From Gymnopilus junonius (Eukaryota > Basidiomycota > Agaricomycetes > Agaricales > Galerinaceae): a DNA stretch of 64,000 nucleotides. The translations under genes and the position numbers were made by a program. A model generated the notes under the pieces. It ran no database searches and had not been told where the DNA came from. It saw nothing but the letters and a program-made list of their open reading frames with translations. Shown one piece after another: positions 1-12,226 of this stretch. Where the stretch lies: assembly GCA_015501075.1 (NCBI GenBank), contig JADNYJ010000175.1, forward strand, positions 1 through 64,000, in the 5' to 3' direction. Position 1 is the stretch's first letter. Every line of letters starts with the position of its first letter.

Positions 1-413
1 AGATTCCTGCAGGATTCATTAGTGAAGGCATAGGGATAAAGATCCATTTGCTCTTTTACTGGAAGGTTGGCATGGATCCCTTTCTTTGGCATTTGAAAAT
101 TGTAATGATACATGCAGTCATTTGGATAGATTTAAGATGCCATCAGCCCCACTGAAGATTGAAATGATTACCACTGCTTGAATGTGAATGTTTGCTAGTT
201 AGACAGGTCTTAGCTTTATCAGTTGGCCAATGCTGAGGCTCGTTGCTCAGCTGTTCATTTAATAATATCTGGTTACCGTCAGTGCGCCACATAATTGATC
301 AACATCACTATAAATAGACCTTCATTTGCTTAGTGCTGCCTGGGTTGCGGATTGGTTGCATAGAGTTGTCAGTAAGTGCATCTAATGAACTGAAAGTCTC
401 CCCTCACTTTCCT

Positions 414-1176
414 TCAATCCACATGACTATCTTCCTTGATAAAATCTTTAACTATAAACCACAATATCAGGCACTTGGGAAGAGAATTGGTTAAACATTA
501 GGGAAAAAACCTTTTTCACTAATTACATATGCTGTAGCTGTCCAGATTTGACAAAAATACCTGTCAGGCCAGGAAAAGATTTTTATTAGAATGCATCAGA
601 CCTTGCATATGAGCTGCAATGTGAAGGTGTATAATTGATATATCAGTGATCCACAAATTAGTTGTCCCATAAACCTGCATTGGTCATGGATATATCATCA
701 AGTGTGACACTGGCAGAAAAGCTTCTCTTACTATGAGCTTGGGGTCTACGACACCTTTCTTGTCTCAAGGAAGCATTGAACAACTACTGACTGCATCTGA
801 CATAATTTTAACTTGTAAGTCATGCTCAAGGATAAAAATGAATACACACCACACAATACCAAGGTTATTTGTAATAAAATCTATTGGTAAATGGTTCTGG
901 TTAGTCATGCAGCTTTATCTGCCAAACATAAATCCCTGCCTTTAAGGTCTTTATCAGAAACACAATCAGGGCCAGGATAAACTTCTCTTAGAATTCCAGA
1001 TTTCCATGATTCAACTTCTTGCATGCTCCGAATGAATTTTACTTCTTGCAGTAGGTTCTTGAGGTCTTTAAAAGTTTCATAAAGGTCTCCAAGAAAGACT
1101 CCAAGAGAATAATTAAACTTACCAATCTTGTTTTTGAAGTAGTGTGGATCAATTATTGGGGAACAGTGGGATCTCC
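414..1176 (-). pseudogene. GMC oxidoreductase pseudogene, 3' (C-terminal) part
   Basis: Reading the minus strand, spliced blocks match the last third of the intact GMC oxidase at 16.7-19.5 kb. They include an IDPHYFKNK block near 1130, VESWKSGILREVYPGPD near 1000, SCSMLP followed by KKGVVDPKL near 780, VYGTTNLWITDISI near 640, AYVISEK near 525, and a short last exon ending in a stop at 414-416. Donor and acceptor sites sit at homologous places in both genes. The reading frame is broken, for example a stop replaces the residue after SCSMLP. The block is the continuation of the half at 4765-6697; the two were separated by the element at 1185-4756. Confidence that it is a dead GMC gene is high. 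The exact substrate of the ancestor is unknown. Confidence 0.85.
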
Positions 1177-2625
1177 ACTTTCTGCAAGGGGTATGTCAGC
1201 ATTTGCTGAGCGACATGACCTTGGGAGGGAGGGTGTGGGTCAGGTGACCTTAAATGCAAAACTTACATGACTTATAGATGAGTGTATTTATGTGATTTTG
1301 GCAGCTGTAAGTGCTGAGAACAGTCTTAATATGCAATAAAGCAGTCTATTGACCACATTTGATCTGAAAAAAGGGCATGAGATGGCCAAGGGATGGCTCT
1401 GCTGTGCAAATGACATCATTTACATAGCCACAGCATCACTTTCCACTGAAAAAATTCCATACACAACACTTTTATGGATCACAGCTTCACTTCTTCCCTG
1501 ACCGAGCTCACTGGCCTACAACAAACTTTGAAAAAGATATGTTTTGGTCCAAGTTCCAACTTGGGTGCAAGGGGGTGCCAGTGAAACAATAGTTCTTGCT
1601 TAAGGGTGAACGTAAGAGTAGAGCTCTTAGTTTAGTGTGCTAGTTATCATCCTACAACAACAACACACTCTACTTCAAACTTAACTCTTGTCTTCACAAA
1701 CACCTCTATTGAGACAAGCTCTAGGTAAAGTTGTTTGGAGGCTTGGATAGATTTTAAGATCTTAGTGACTTGGTAGTCTTTTGGTTGGCTTTTAACCAGG
1801 GTGCTTTGATTTAACTGTCCATGCTAAACACAGTAGAGTATCTTAGCAAGTTCTGCCCCTTTTATGAAATGAAATGAAATGAGGGTTCTCAATGCAAATG
1901 GCTTTCAATGAAATGAAATGAAATAGGCCACAACTTCAATTGATTTCAATGAAACAAAATGGAATGATCAATTATCTGGTTTAATCACTGAGGTACTCCT
2001 CCTGAATGTGTCTGCACTATTATCTGTGCTCTACAGGGTGGATTGCCTGCCTATTCTACTGGTTTTCTACAGCTTTTATACCTATGAGAGAGTCTCTATT
2101 ATTAGTGCATAAAACTGCTGGGTGTACTCTATCCCTGCTCAGCAGGTCCATGCCTAAATCAGCACACTATTTTACTAATGTACTTTTGAGTGATGGGGAA
2201 ACTGTCCACTCAGTTAGGTCCAATTAATTTGGCTGGTGGTCTTATCATCAGGATAATGACATGCTATTTAGTCTAGATGCTAGGCCTCAAGCTATTGTGC
2301 CATTGTGGTGCCAGGCCAGTGGGTGGACTATCTCCCACTTAAGCTGTATCTATTATTGGATGGGTTGCTCCTGGGAATGCACCTACAGTTTCCACGCTAA
2401 TCACCATATTTCCTTATGCAAGTTATTTAGATATTCTGGGCTACCTCCATATTTAGAGGTTCACACTATTATCAGGTCTTGGGTATCATCACATATTGGC
2501 AATGCCCCTCTTGATAGTTAATGACTCAAGTGTATTACTAGGTCCCATTTAGATCTTTGGTAACCTTTGTTATAGGTGCCTCTGAGCTTACTGAATAGAC
2601 CTAGTCCTAGGTTGTTACTCAGTTA

Positions 2626-2912
2626 CTGTACCAAACTGACCAACTCTTCAGCCTGGTGACGCATGACACATTTTGACCATCTCTTCAGCTCTTCGAGGGT
2701 GCCTGGGACATGTGACGAAGAGACAAAACTCTTCATCCGGGGGAAGAAATTTTTGGTTTTTTTACCATTTTTGGGGCCGTTTTTGGCTGTTCTTTTTTTT
2801 TTTGGCCTGTCACCCTCTTCAGAGCCCTTGGTGATGCGTGACAAATAGGGAAATCTCTTCTCTTCAGCTGACTTTGTGACACGTGACCAAAGAGTCAGTC
2901 GGTTTAGTACAG
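2626..2912. mobile_element. Tc1/mariner-type MITE, nested
   Basis: A 287-bp block begins CTGTACCAAACTGACC and ends in the inverse of CTGTACTAAACCGACT. The 23-bp terminal repeats agree at about 19 positions. TA dinucleotides flank both sides (2624-2625, 2913-2914), as expected for Tc1/mariner-class insertion. The short ORFs inside on both strands are an effect of the low-complexity interior. It lies inside the larger hAT-like element, so it is a later insertion. Confidence 0.6.
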
Positions 2913-3115
2913 TACTACCATCGCGCTATTGATAGTAGTTTCATAATAGCCACCCCATCTTTAGTTGGCCAGTATGAGGTCATACTGCCTACTCTTAATA
3001 CCCTTGTATTAGATGTGTTATCTGGGATCATTAATGATATATTTAGTGCATAAATATAGTAAAATCGCGAAATTCATGGGTAACTGGGTAGGTACCCTAT
3101 CACTGGGATTGGAAC

Positions 3116-3731
3116 TAGTGATGTACCGGCTCCAGCTTGGCCTGAAAGCCCTGGCTTTGGCTTGGCTTGAGCTGGCTTTGGCCTTCCCAAACCTTGAGCT
3201 GGGCCAAAAGCCAAAAATCAGGCTTGGCTTGGCCTGGCTTTGGCCCAGACTGGGGCTTTTGGCATATGCATGGAAATATTGTATTAAAATTAATGAATAT
3301 ATTATATTAAAGCATTTAAACACTAACTACAAAGTATCTGAGAAATACTCAAGGATGTTGAGGCTTACACATCTTGAAATGTGCTCGAGATGTACAGTGA
3401 TGAAGGTATTGATCAAAATTGAAACTCAGCCGAACATCCCCGAAGTTCACAAACGGATCCGGTAAGCCATCACAAATTTTAAACTGAGTTTTAAAATGAA
3501 TATTCATTGAACCTCCATTGAAATGTTCGAAATTTGACCCTTTGTAACACTTTTTTTTTGGCTCATTCACCACTCAAAAGCCGGGGCTCAGGCCCTTGGC
3601 TTTGGCTTTCACAAATGCTGGGCCAGGCCAAAAGCCCTCCCAGGCCAAACCTCAGGGCCTGGCTTGGCCCGGCCTATTTTGGCTTGGCTTGGCCCAGCTT
3701 CTGGCTTCAGGCTGGAGCCGGCACATCACTA
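3116..3731. mobile_element. hAT-type MITE with GGCTTGGC-rich subterminal repeats, nested
   Basis: Terminal inverted repeats of 21 bp with one mismatch (3116-3136 and 3711-3731, beginning TAGTGATG) are flanked by a perfect 8-bp target duplication, ATTGGAAC, at 3108-3115 and 3732-3739. Subterminal zones about 130-150 bp long are packed with GGCTTGGC/GGCTTTGGC motifs, in opposite orientation at the two ends. This is the usual layout of hAT transposase-binding repeats. The middle is AT-rich. It has no coding capacity; the ORFs at 3013-3465, 3018-3323 and 3534-3773 are repeat translations. Confidence 0.85.
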
Positions 3732-4764
3732 ATTGGAACTAGATACCTAGTGCCACATTTTTTATTTCGCTGACTTTAGCTGGACTAACTAACTGATGTA
3801 ATCAGGAACACATCCATATTTGGAATTATGACATTATGTCTTCCACTTTTTGCTTCCTCTTGCCATCCCCGATGCCTTGCAAGCATTGCAAACCCTACAT
3901 TCTGTTGGAAAATAAGTGTCATTGGTCATTTAAATTATTCCTGATGCTCACAGGTGTGTCTTTTTCCATTTCCTTGAAAAGTTGAAGCTTTTGTGTGGTC
4001 CCCTGTGGTGTGTGCACTGCAGGCTCATGCGTAGTCCCTTGACCTTCCTGATTTAGACAGGAGAGCCTCATGGTGATGATGTCATATGAATAATACACAA
4101 TATTTCAGACCATTTGCCTTGTCTACCTCTATTCATGTGAATATATGACTATTTCTATGCTTCAAAGACCTAATTTACATGGTCAAATGCTCATTTTGAG
4201 GCTCATTCTCAAGGTGATACTTTTTTTTCCTGGCCTATGGCCAGACTAACTAACAAGCAACTGGTCTGGCATTCTAATCCTGGCACCCCTTGCTTGGGTG
4301 GCATTTATAATAGCTCTGTGATGTGTAATGACTCTGAGTGTGAGATGCTCATTGAGGATGTTGATCTTGTGCAGTGCACTGGCAGTGGTCCTTCCAATGC
4401 AACTTGATTTGTGCCAAGTTTTACTGTTCTTAACAGTAAAATGATAATCAAAAAAATTGACTTTATCCTTGCTATTATTTTATGTGTCAAGGTTTGGTCA
4501 AGGTCTTTTTGAGAAACCTAAAACAGCTTGGTTCTATGACAACAATTACAAGATGGATACAGGATTCAGAGAGTATCAGCAAAGTGAAGAAATGGCAGAA
4601 GCGGTGGAAGGTGTAACCATGTAATGATTCAGGCCAGCCAAATGCATGGGAATATACTTCTAAATTTAGCAGGTACAAGAGGGAGGGTGGCCGCAGAAGA
4701 GCCTTAAATGTGAAAACCAAGGTTGTGTAGCAGAAATTTTTTTTACATACCCCTTGGCTTTCTG

Positions 4765-6697
4765 CATGCTGCAATATACCAATTTAGACAGGACATCCAT
4801 AAGATGAGTGAACACTCACAATACTTCCATGGGAGAATGGATGGTTTAAGCATGCTACTGGGGTAACATAACTTTTACCAGGTTCAGCAATGGCTAAAAA
4901 GTGTTTGACTGAGTGACTCCAATTCAAGGAACAAAAAATAAACAAATTAATTGAATAGAGACCTGGGTATATGAGCACTTCACAGTCTGGAATGGCATCA
5001 TTTCAAAGAGCAGAGATTTGTAGATGCAGTTGTTCCTGCATTCCAGGCACAAGGAGTCCACTTTTCCATGTGGAGTCTACATCTGCTTCCAGCTTATTGA
5101 TCAAAGCAGGAAATTCTGGTGATGACATTATAGACAATGGAAAAAATGCCTCTGAGGTTATTCCATTTCAATACATTCCCTTGCCAAAAGCACTGCAATC
5201 AGAACATAATCTGAGATGGTATAATGTCAATGCTTCACTAAACTTAACTGAAGTTCTTTGGCCTTTGCTGCATATGTCAGGTCAAGCAGAAGATCCAAGG
5301 TCTCATGGCCTTGGCCCAGTGCAAGTTCATATGGCATGGTGACCAAGACATGATCTTGCACATTTTTTCCCACACTGGGAAGATTAATGACAACATCAAC
5401 CCTATCTTAGACAGGACGTCGGGCTGTCCAATACCAGATAGCTCCAATATTTTAGGAGAGTTTATAGTTCTGCTCCCTTAATTTAATGTAAGCCACCAAA
5501 AGATGCTGGTACTTACCCAGTACTTAAAATCACTTCCTTTTGAATCTTGACACTTCTTGCAGAACCCTGCAGATAAATTTGATGGTGTATGCAGTGGGAT
5601 CCTCCTTATAGTCTAACTGGCTGAATAGAATTCATAAAACAAGGGCACAAGTGAGAACCTACATATTCCATAGGTAGCAGGAATAACATCTAAACATAAA
5701 TCAATCCTTACATTGAGATTTGGGCAATTCATATTAGGGTGCAAATAAGCATTTGCAGAATATGATCAGGTCCATGTCTTGGGGTCAAGGTTAGATGTGG
5801 CCATCCATGTTCCAGTTATCTAATTTCAAGCGATTAGTTTATGGATGATGTAAAATAATCACTTGAAAAATGACATCGCCTCCATACAGGTCGTCAATTG
5901 TCTTCAACCCTTTCATTGTCTCTTGAAATAGCTTGTCAATTGTATGGAAGTGTGGGGCTATGGAAACTGGGACTGGACCCCCTTTACCACCATATTCACC
6001 AGTAAATGTATGAGGATATAAGTCTTTCTGTTCTTTGGTAGGGGAATGGACACTGGATATAAAATCAGAAGGATACTTTAGGTGACAAATGAAGCAGCAT
6101 ACATTTCTGATTTCTTCGAGTATTCGTGGTAATCTTTCCAGTTCCATCCAGTATTACCTAGCTTCTCAAAGGCGTCGACATCCGCTGCAGGTGGCTTACT
6201 CCAGACCTGAAAATTGATAGCGGAGCTTCCCCCTAAAACTTGTATAAGAGTAGAATAAGGAACAAAGTGGCATGTTCAAAGCTACCCAATATTTTCCCCC
6301 ATGACCAAAGTAGCTGTTTATCATTAGAATTCTTCTGTTTGACCATTCAAAAGGCCCAGTCATACTATTCAGAAAAAAACCATGATCACGGGCAAACTCT
6401 GGGGCTTCAGCCGCTCTAGTAAAGGATTGAACCTTTGGATTCCCCACAGCTTGACCGAACTGAGCAGGAATATCAATGTTAGGGTCGCCAAAGGGGTTGA
6501 TCATTCCCCAGCTTCCAATATGAGGATAGTAACAGATGGATCCTCTGATAGTCGGACAGCTGTGGTAAGTCCTGCAGTCTGGAAAGATATTGAGCAGACG
6601 TAATTCAAGTATCACGAATGGCAGAACTAACACCTCCGCCGATGACCACGTAGTCGAAGGCATTGCGAACAGCGTCCTCAGCAGTGATGAACGGCAT
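4765..6697 (-). pseudogene. GMC oxidoreductase pseudogene, 5' (N-terminal) part
   Basis: The start codon is at 6697 (minus). It opens MPFITAEDAVRNAFDYVVIG, a GMC FAD-binding N-terminus near-identical in plan to the intact paralogue at 16729. Later blocks read INFQVWSKPPAADVDAFEKL with GNTGWNWKDY near 6150-6220, LYPHTFTGEYGGKGGPVPVS near 5990, IDDLYGGDV near 5880, [12 protein letters not shown] near 5540, DVVINLPSVGKNVQDH near 5390 and GKSYVTPVACLNHPFSHG near 4850. Frameshifts and stops interrupt it. Exon and intron positions match the paralogue. The coding sequence stops at the transposon boundary (4757-4764) and resumes at 1176. Confidence 0.85.
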
Positions 6698-7101
6698 GAT
6701 AAGGAGAAGATTGAACTTCAGCGAAATGGGAATGGAACGGCGGTCCTTATACACATACAAATAATTGATAGACCTAAATAGGTGATGCTATTAGTATCTA
6801 GTATCAACGAAGAAGGTTGATATCGCTTACTTTAGGGCAGACTTTTCTTCTATTGCAGGCGAGATGTTTTGAAGCAGTCCTGATTACTCTGAAATCAATA
6901 CCCCCAACACATCAAACGTTGCATACCAAAGCCCAGATTTTTTTGATATATATTTCGGGGTATATTACGTCTTCGAAAGCACAGGGAATAAAAAGCATCA
7001 TTTTCCATCTAACAATCAGCAAAACGGTCAAGTCCGACCTTTTACATAGAAGTCCGTCATCTTCCGATCATGAGTCTGCCCATGCAACCCGCATCGTTGT
7101 C

Positions 7102-10100
7102 TTATATTTTGATAGTGCCCTTCAATCTCGAATCGCGACTGCTTGCACCGATCGTAACGCCGATAGTTCCATCAGGCTTCCTCCATCCTTGATGAACGAC
7201 GTCCCAGATTGATAGATCATACCGAGAAACGGTGATAGTTACGCTCGCCGTATCGCCTGGTGAAATTTCGACGTCTGTGAATCCCTTCAGGACAGAAGGA
7301 GGCTCTCCTGACGATGCCGGGAAGTTGATGTATAGCTGAGGTATCTAGAAAGAAGGAAAAAATAATTAATCAAGCAGTTTTGTGGGAGTCAGCACAAATT
7401 ACCTCTCCACCGAAGACATGTCCAGTATTCTTGACTTTAAAAGTGGCTTGATAAGCAGGGCGATGTAGCCACAACTGCCTAGACGATCCCTCTCCAATGA
7501 GGGTAGCATTTCCTTTTTCCCATGCTGATATAAGAGGCTGCTCGGCTGGAGTAGCCTGAATGGGTATCTTTGACACGATTAAATTGCTGTACTTGAAAGT
7601 GGTATAACTCAATCCAAATCCAAACTCAAAGCGAGGGGTGATATTGAACTGAAACAGGAATAACAGTCAGTGCCACACTTTAACGAGTCAAGAGAAGGAA
7701 ACATACGGTGTCGAAATGACGATAATCGATATTTAATCTATGTTGTAAAAGCCACAATTTCAGCGCCGTTTCAAGATATGAGAAGAAGAGACGCACCCTT
7801 CGGTATAGGGAATACTTAAAATGTGGACATTGTCGCCTCCAAGAGTAACTGCAGTTCCATAGTCGGAAGGCTGTTTCGCAATGGTATACGGCAGACGACC
7901 TGAAGGATTCCAGGCACCATACAGCACATCTGTAATCGAGTTGCCGACTTCCGTTCCAGGCAAGCCTGCCCAGACGACTGCAGTGACGTTGGGATGTTCG
8001 ATCCAAGGTTCAAGGATGAGAGGGCCAACGCTGTTTACAATCACAATAGTGTTGTTATTATTTGCCGCTACAGCTTGGACGAGATTGTCTCCTCCGTGCC
8101 AGGCAGTCAAGTTTTTTCTAGAAAGGGGAAAAGGCGTCAGGACATTCATGGCGCATAGTAGACAAGAAGGCAAAAACCACCTGTCACCCTCATTCCCGTC
8201 GACTGTAATATAATCCTCGCCACTGTCGGAGCTGATAAATACAATAGCTGTGGTCCTCTTCCTGGCCATGACTTCAGCCAGTTGCAAGTTGAAATCGTCC
8301 AGACTCCATGATACACTCGACCTGAAGTGACGAGCCTTTTGCAGGATGGCGAACATAGGGTGTACAAGATATGTGAAATTTGCTGTACCAGATCCCCAAC
8401 CCATAGCGAGCACACCGTCAGAACCGCCCTTACCGTCAATCAGCATCGTTCAGATAAAAAATTTCGGAGGCAGCTTACCTGGTCCGAGAACTCATTGGGC
8501 CCTGACTTTCCTGGACCGGCATCACTACCAACAATGAAAATACTCCTGTCCTTCTTTCCAAGAGGCAAAGCTCGCGTTCATTCTTCAATAAAACTGCGCT
8601 GGCAGCACCCAGTTGCCTCACCAGCGTGTAATGATTGTCCTGTACATCGACACGATCGTTGGTGGCGTCGTCGTCCGGCAGGAAAGCATTGAAGTTGGTT
8701 GGGGATAACTGGAGCTGTCCTGACGCAGGAGGTACCAGCCAGCTAAAATTCGCTCGGCCATATCATCAACTCGGCTCTCTGGGATAGTGCCGTTTTGGAC
8801 GAAGGCTGTAAGATTGGCGCCCCACCAAGAAGTACCTGAGTTGAACGTGATGTCTCCAGGCATCGTCATCTGCCATTGAAAAAGTACCAGCAATTAAGAA
8901 TTAAAGAAGTCCTACTCAAAGACTTGAAACACAACTCACGTCTAAACCAGTTACAGCGGACATGGTGGAATGTTGTCTGAAAGAAGAGTTGAAGGTTTAC
9001 TTAGGATCCAGCATGGAACAACCACTTACGCAGACCAGTCGGACATAATAACTATCAAACAAAATTTCAGAATCAAAAGTGACTTGAGGCAGGGACAGAT
9101 TTCACATACAGCCCTGGAAACCGAATTCCCTTTTGATGATATCGTTCAACACCTTATCATTCTCACAAGCATATGTACCGTTGACTAAGTCTGTACAGAA
9201 TCAGTTAACGTTCAGTTGGTCAGCGACGATAGAACTCACTGTAACTGCACATGATGCTCGCTACTCCAGCCATGATGCTCTTCAAGAACGGCTGCGAATA
9301 GATTCATGGATCGTTCTGTCGTCTATGTCGGAGCTGGACGACGTTCGGAAGTGTTCCTGTTCGCTGGACAATCGTAAGAAAAAAATCGGTTTTGCGCCCT
9401 TCGACAGAAGAGTGGCAGGGTGTATGAAACTTACTTTCCAATCAAATGCTTCGCGCAAGCCATCACACCACCCTCTTGCATTCCTAAAACTGTTTCATAC
9501 GCCACCTCACCACTGAGGAAAGGGTCGGCACCAAAACCTTCCCAGTTCCTTCCTCCAGCAGCGAGCCGACCCATATTCATCATTGGTCCCAACGCCACAT
9601 TCACTCCCTTGTGCTTGTGTTCAAGACCCATGAAAAGGCCACGCGTGCGTATTAAACGGCGGTTGAACCTGTCGATTGATGTACACGGTAATTAGATATC
9701 AAAATGGGATGATACGAGATCGCTGCGACTTACGAAGCGGCCGCATTGATACCTGCAGGGAAGCCGGTGGCAAAATCTGTATCACGTACTCCAAGGGGGG
9801 AATCCTAGATAACGTCCGATCTGTGGGTTAAGTGAACTAGTACATACTTGATAAAGAAAAACATACCTCGAGGCAAAGACCAGGCCAAACAGTCTTGTCT
9901 CCTTCAAGAATGGCAGGAATATTACCCTGTAGTGCGATAATTATGGGCTGACTTCTCAGGAAATTCCAGTCACTTACCACACATCGACCTCCTTCCCAAC
10001 CTACTCCAGTAGTTATTTAACCTTCTGTTCTAAACTCAAGGAAGCGATCTAGGAACAAGGGATTGATCAGAAAAGCTCGCACATCAGAAATCAGAGACAA

Positions 10101-10993
10101 GTAAGATGAAAGAAGCGGGAGATTAATGCATGGCACAAGGGAAGCTATAGCGGAATACAAATACAATCTGCGCTTTGCAGAAGGCAGCAAGTGTACTGGT
10201 TGATTCATAGCATACTAGAACCGCCTGCATACGTATTTCACGTGTTTTGCCGCCGTTTCGATGAGTCATTGTTCATAGGTGAGGCTGGCCACCGCCGTAG
10301 GCTATCCCTCAACAGTGATGCCAAGGACGGGCATGAATCGCCGAAGTGTTTGAAAGAGAGACACTGCCTTGTCCAACACGATGAATGTAAAGCACAATGC
10401 TCACCTTTGCCTTTGCCTTCGCATGCGCCGCCTTCCATGCTGGTCCAAAGTCGGGGAGGATTTGTGTACTTTCAAATACCTGTCACCACGGAGACAAAAA
10501 TAAAGCAACATGATGTCAGATGTATTGTCATCGCTTATGTCTGTTCACATACGTCTGGTGGGTTGCTTGGGTTCACTGAAGGATAGATGGGTGGTTCTGG
10601 AACATCCGAGGGAACAGGAAATGGTGTGAAGCTGGCTGGAGCTATAGTTGGAGTGTGCTGGGGCTCCGTTGCTCCAGGTTGTGGTACAACGACTGGCGTG
10701 ACTTCGGGGGTCGAAGACGACACGGCGGATGCAGGAAGGGAAGACACCACGGAACTGGGACTGATAGAGGCGCTGTTGACTGCAATACTTGTTGAAGAAG
10801 GTGAACCGGCAGAGATTGAGATGGCAGCACTGCTAGAGGTGGCCGCAATGCTAGAAATGGCAGCACTGCTGGAAATAGCAGCGCTTGAAGTAGCGGAGCT
10901 CAACAGTGAATGCACCACAGGGTCTTGCTGGGCGACGACGAAAGGAAGGAGGAGCGCACACCGCCAGAAGGCGGCAGCAGATAGAGAGCGCAT
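7102..10993 (-). pseudogene. Glycoside hydrolase family 3 beta-glucosidase, frameshifted
   Basis: Start codon at 10993 and stop TAA at 7102-7104; about 12 introns, roughly 860 codons. The order is: signal peptide (RSLSAAAFWRCALLLPFVVA); about 100 residues of Ser/Ala/Pro-rich linker; then GH3 blocks GVGWEGGRCVG, KTVWPGLCLEDSPLGVR, GPMMNMGRLAAGGRNWEGFG, the MSDW nucleophile motif near 9030, the second alpha/beta domain (WAGLPGTEVGNSITDVLYG near 7960), GFGLSYTTF near 7590 and a C-terminal fibronectin-III-like domain. A secreted enzyme of this kind hydrolyses cellobiose and short glucans. Single missing bases break the frame near 10015, 9300, 8700 and 8570. All recognisable blocks are otherwise well kept, so this is either a very young pseudogene or a real gene with assembly errors. 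There is no cellulose-binding module before the linker. Confidence 0.85.
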
Positions 10994-11652
10994 GGTGGTA
11001 ACAATTGGAGGTGGAACGAGACCAGCCCAGTCCAAATTATAAACCCTCAAGGACGTCGTGAGTTAAGCTATTTTCGTCTTGTTGGCGTAAACGGGTCGTC
11101 TTACCTAATATAAAGAATTTCTGCTTGCCGGAGAGAATTCTTTACCCCAGCCTTCTGTCCCTGAATATCCACATGTTTCCTATTCACTGCTGGCAAGAAT
11201 CGCTTTTCGACGGTCGCGTGGCTCTCGAGGCGCATGGAGAGGCGAACCTTGAGCAACCTATTTTGCTCACACTTCGTTGTTGATACTTGGGAGGCATTGG
11301 TTGGTTGATAGCCTGCCGTATGTACTGGTTGTCGTGATGCTAGGCTAGTTCTGGCAAAGGCAAGGTCCCTTCCCAAATCCGACAAATTTGTAACCGAATA
11401 ATAGTTTGCAAGCAGTGTATATTGTCCAGGACCAATCCCCTTTTCCTCATCACTTCAACTGATTGACCTCTGTCAATTCCCTGTGACACGAATGTTGGAC
11501 TTCAGAGCGAAACAACACGTCGAACATCGTCAAACATACCTTCTTTGCCTTGGGAGTGGGGTGAATTCGTGGAGTGGCGGATTTAGGCGGTGATCAAGGA
11601 GATCGAAGCTCTGGCTGCCAGGAGGGTGTCAGACGTTAACTTAAGCAACAGC
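10994..11652. other. Intergenic, upstream of the GH3 gene
   Basis: This holds the presumed GH3 promoter (reading leftward) and the start of the next small gene. A 94-codon minus ORF at 11101-11385 has no recognisable domain and no supporting splice structure. I see no repeat or RNA gene. Confidence 0.3.
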
Positions 11653-11963
11653 ATGACCCGACCGAGTATGCCTACTTTTCGGCCACGGCCCGCGTTTCTC
11701 GTGCAAAATAATCCTCGTCCTCATTACCCGGCCGATTTTGCGGAAGATGGATGTAGCGTCATGCTCAGAGATAGCGGCTTTGACGGTAAGCTTTTAGTTT
11801 TGCTGGCATATCGCAAGTTAAATGGTGTTTAGTTCATGGAAGTTCGGGTCATATGAGCTTTGATATATCTTTCGGTCATACAGTTGATGGGCACTGGCAG
11901 AGCATGGGACCAGGGAGGGAGGACGACTGGAAACGGACCGACCCAGGCGAGTCCGATGATTGA
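11653..11963 (+). CDS. Possible small unknown protein (87 aa, one intron)
   Basis: ATG at 11653; exons 11653-11785 and 11833-11963 with a 47-nt GTAAGC..TTTAG intron join in frame to a TGA at 11961-11963. The second exon reads SFGHTVDGHWQSMGPGREDD and stays open across the splice, which is the main support for coding. There is no signal peptide, membrane segment or family that I recognise. The upstream frame is open to about 11590 without an ATG, so an additional 5' exon is possible. Confidence 0.35.
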
Positions 11964-12226
11964 TGACCAAGTCCTCGATGACAAATAAACGCGTGACGTC
12001 ACAAAGGCACGCGTCGTGCACGTTCACAAGTTGCGGGCATCGCCTGTACAGTTGTATCTAATCAAGGTGGCCAATTATTCGTCCTTGATGAAGAATGTAT
12101 TAAATTGAATATTTTACAGGGAGTTGTTTATTCTAAACTGCTATGGACATGATCAATGGCCTAGGATTGCTATTTAAGTGGCAGAAATCCGATGACGGCG
12201 AGTTGCGCCGACAAGAACTGCACTTG

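Larger units (their letters stand above)
1185..4756. mobile_element. hAT-like non-autonomous DNA transposon inserted in the GMC pseudogene
   Basis: The ends are a perfect 12-bp terminal inverted repeat: CAAGGGGTATGT at 1185-1196 and its reverse complement at 4745-4756. They are flanked by an 8-bp target duplication with one mismatch (ACTTTCTG at 1177-1184, GCTTTCTG at 4757-4764). Removing the element rejoins GMC exon sequence in the correct order. Eight-bp duplications and termini beginning CA are typical of the hAT superfamily. No transposase was recognised: the two moderate ORFs (2006-2227, 2261-2521) match nothing I know. Two smaller MITEs (2626-2912, 3116-3731) are nested inside. The interior is AT-rich with a (GAAAT)n-like stretch near 1865-1925. 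Confidence 0.8.

Noticed and set aside
1860..1930. GAAAT-type short repeats as a functional element
   Set aside because: Looks like an ordinary microsatellite inside the transposon.
2006..2521. ORFs inside the hAT-like element as a transposase
   Set aside because: No hAT dimerisation or zinc-finger motif seen; too short and AT-driven.
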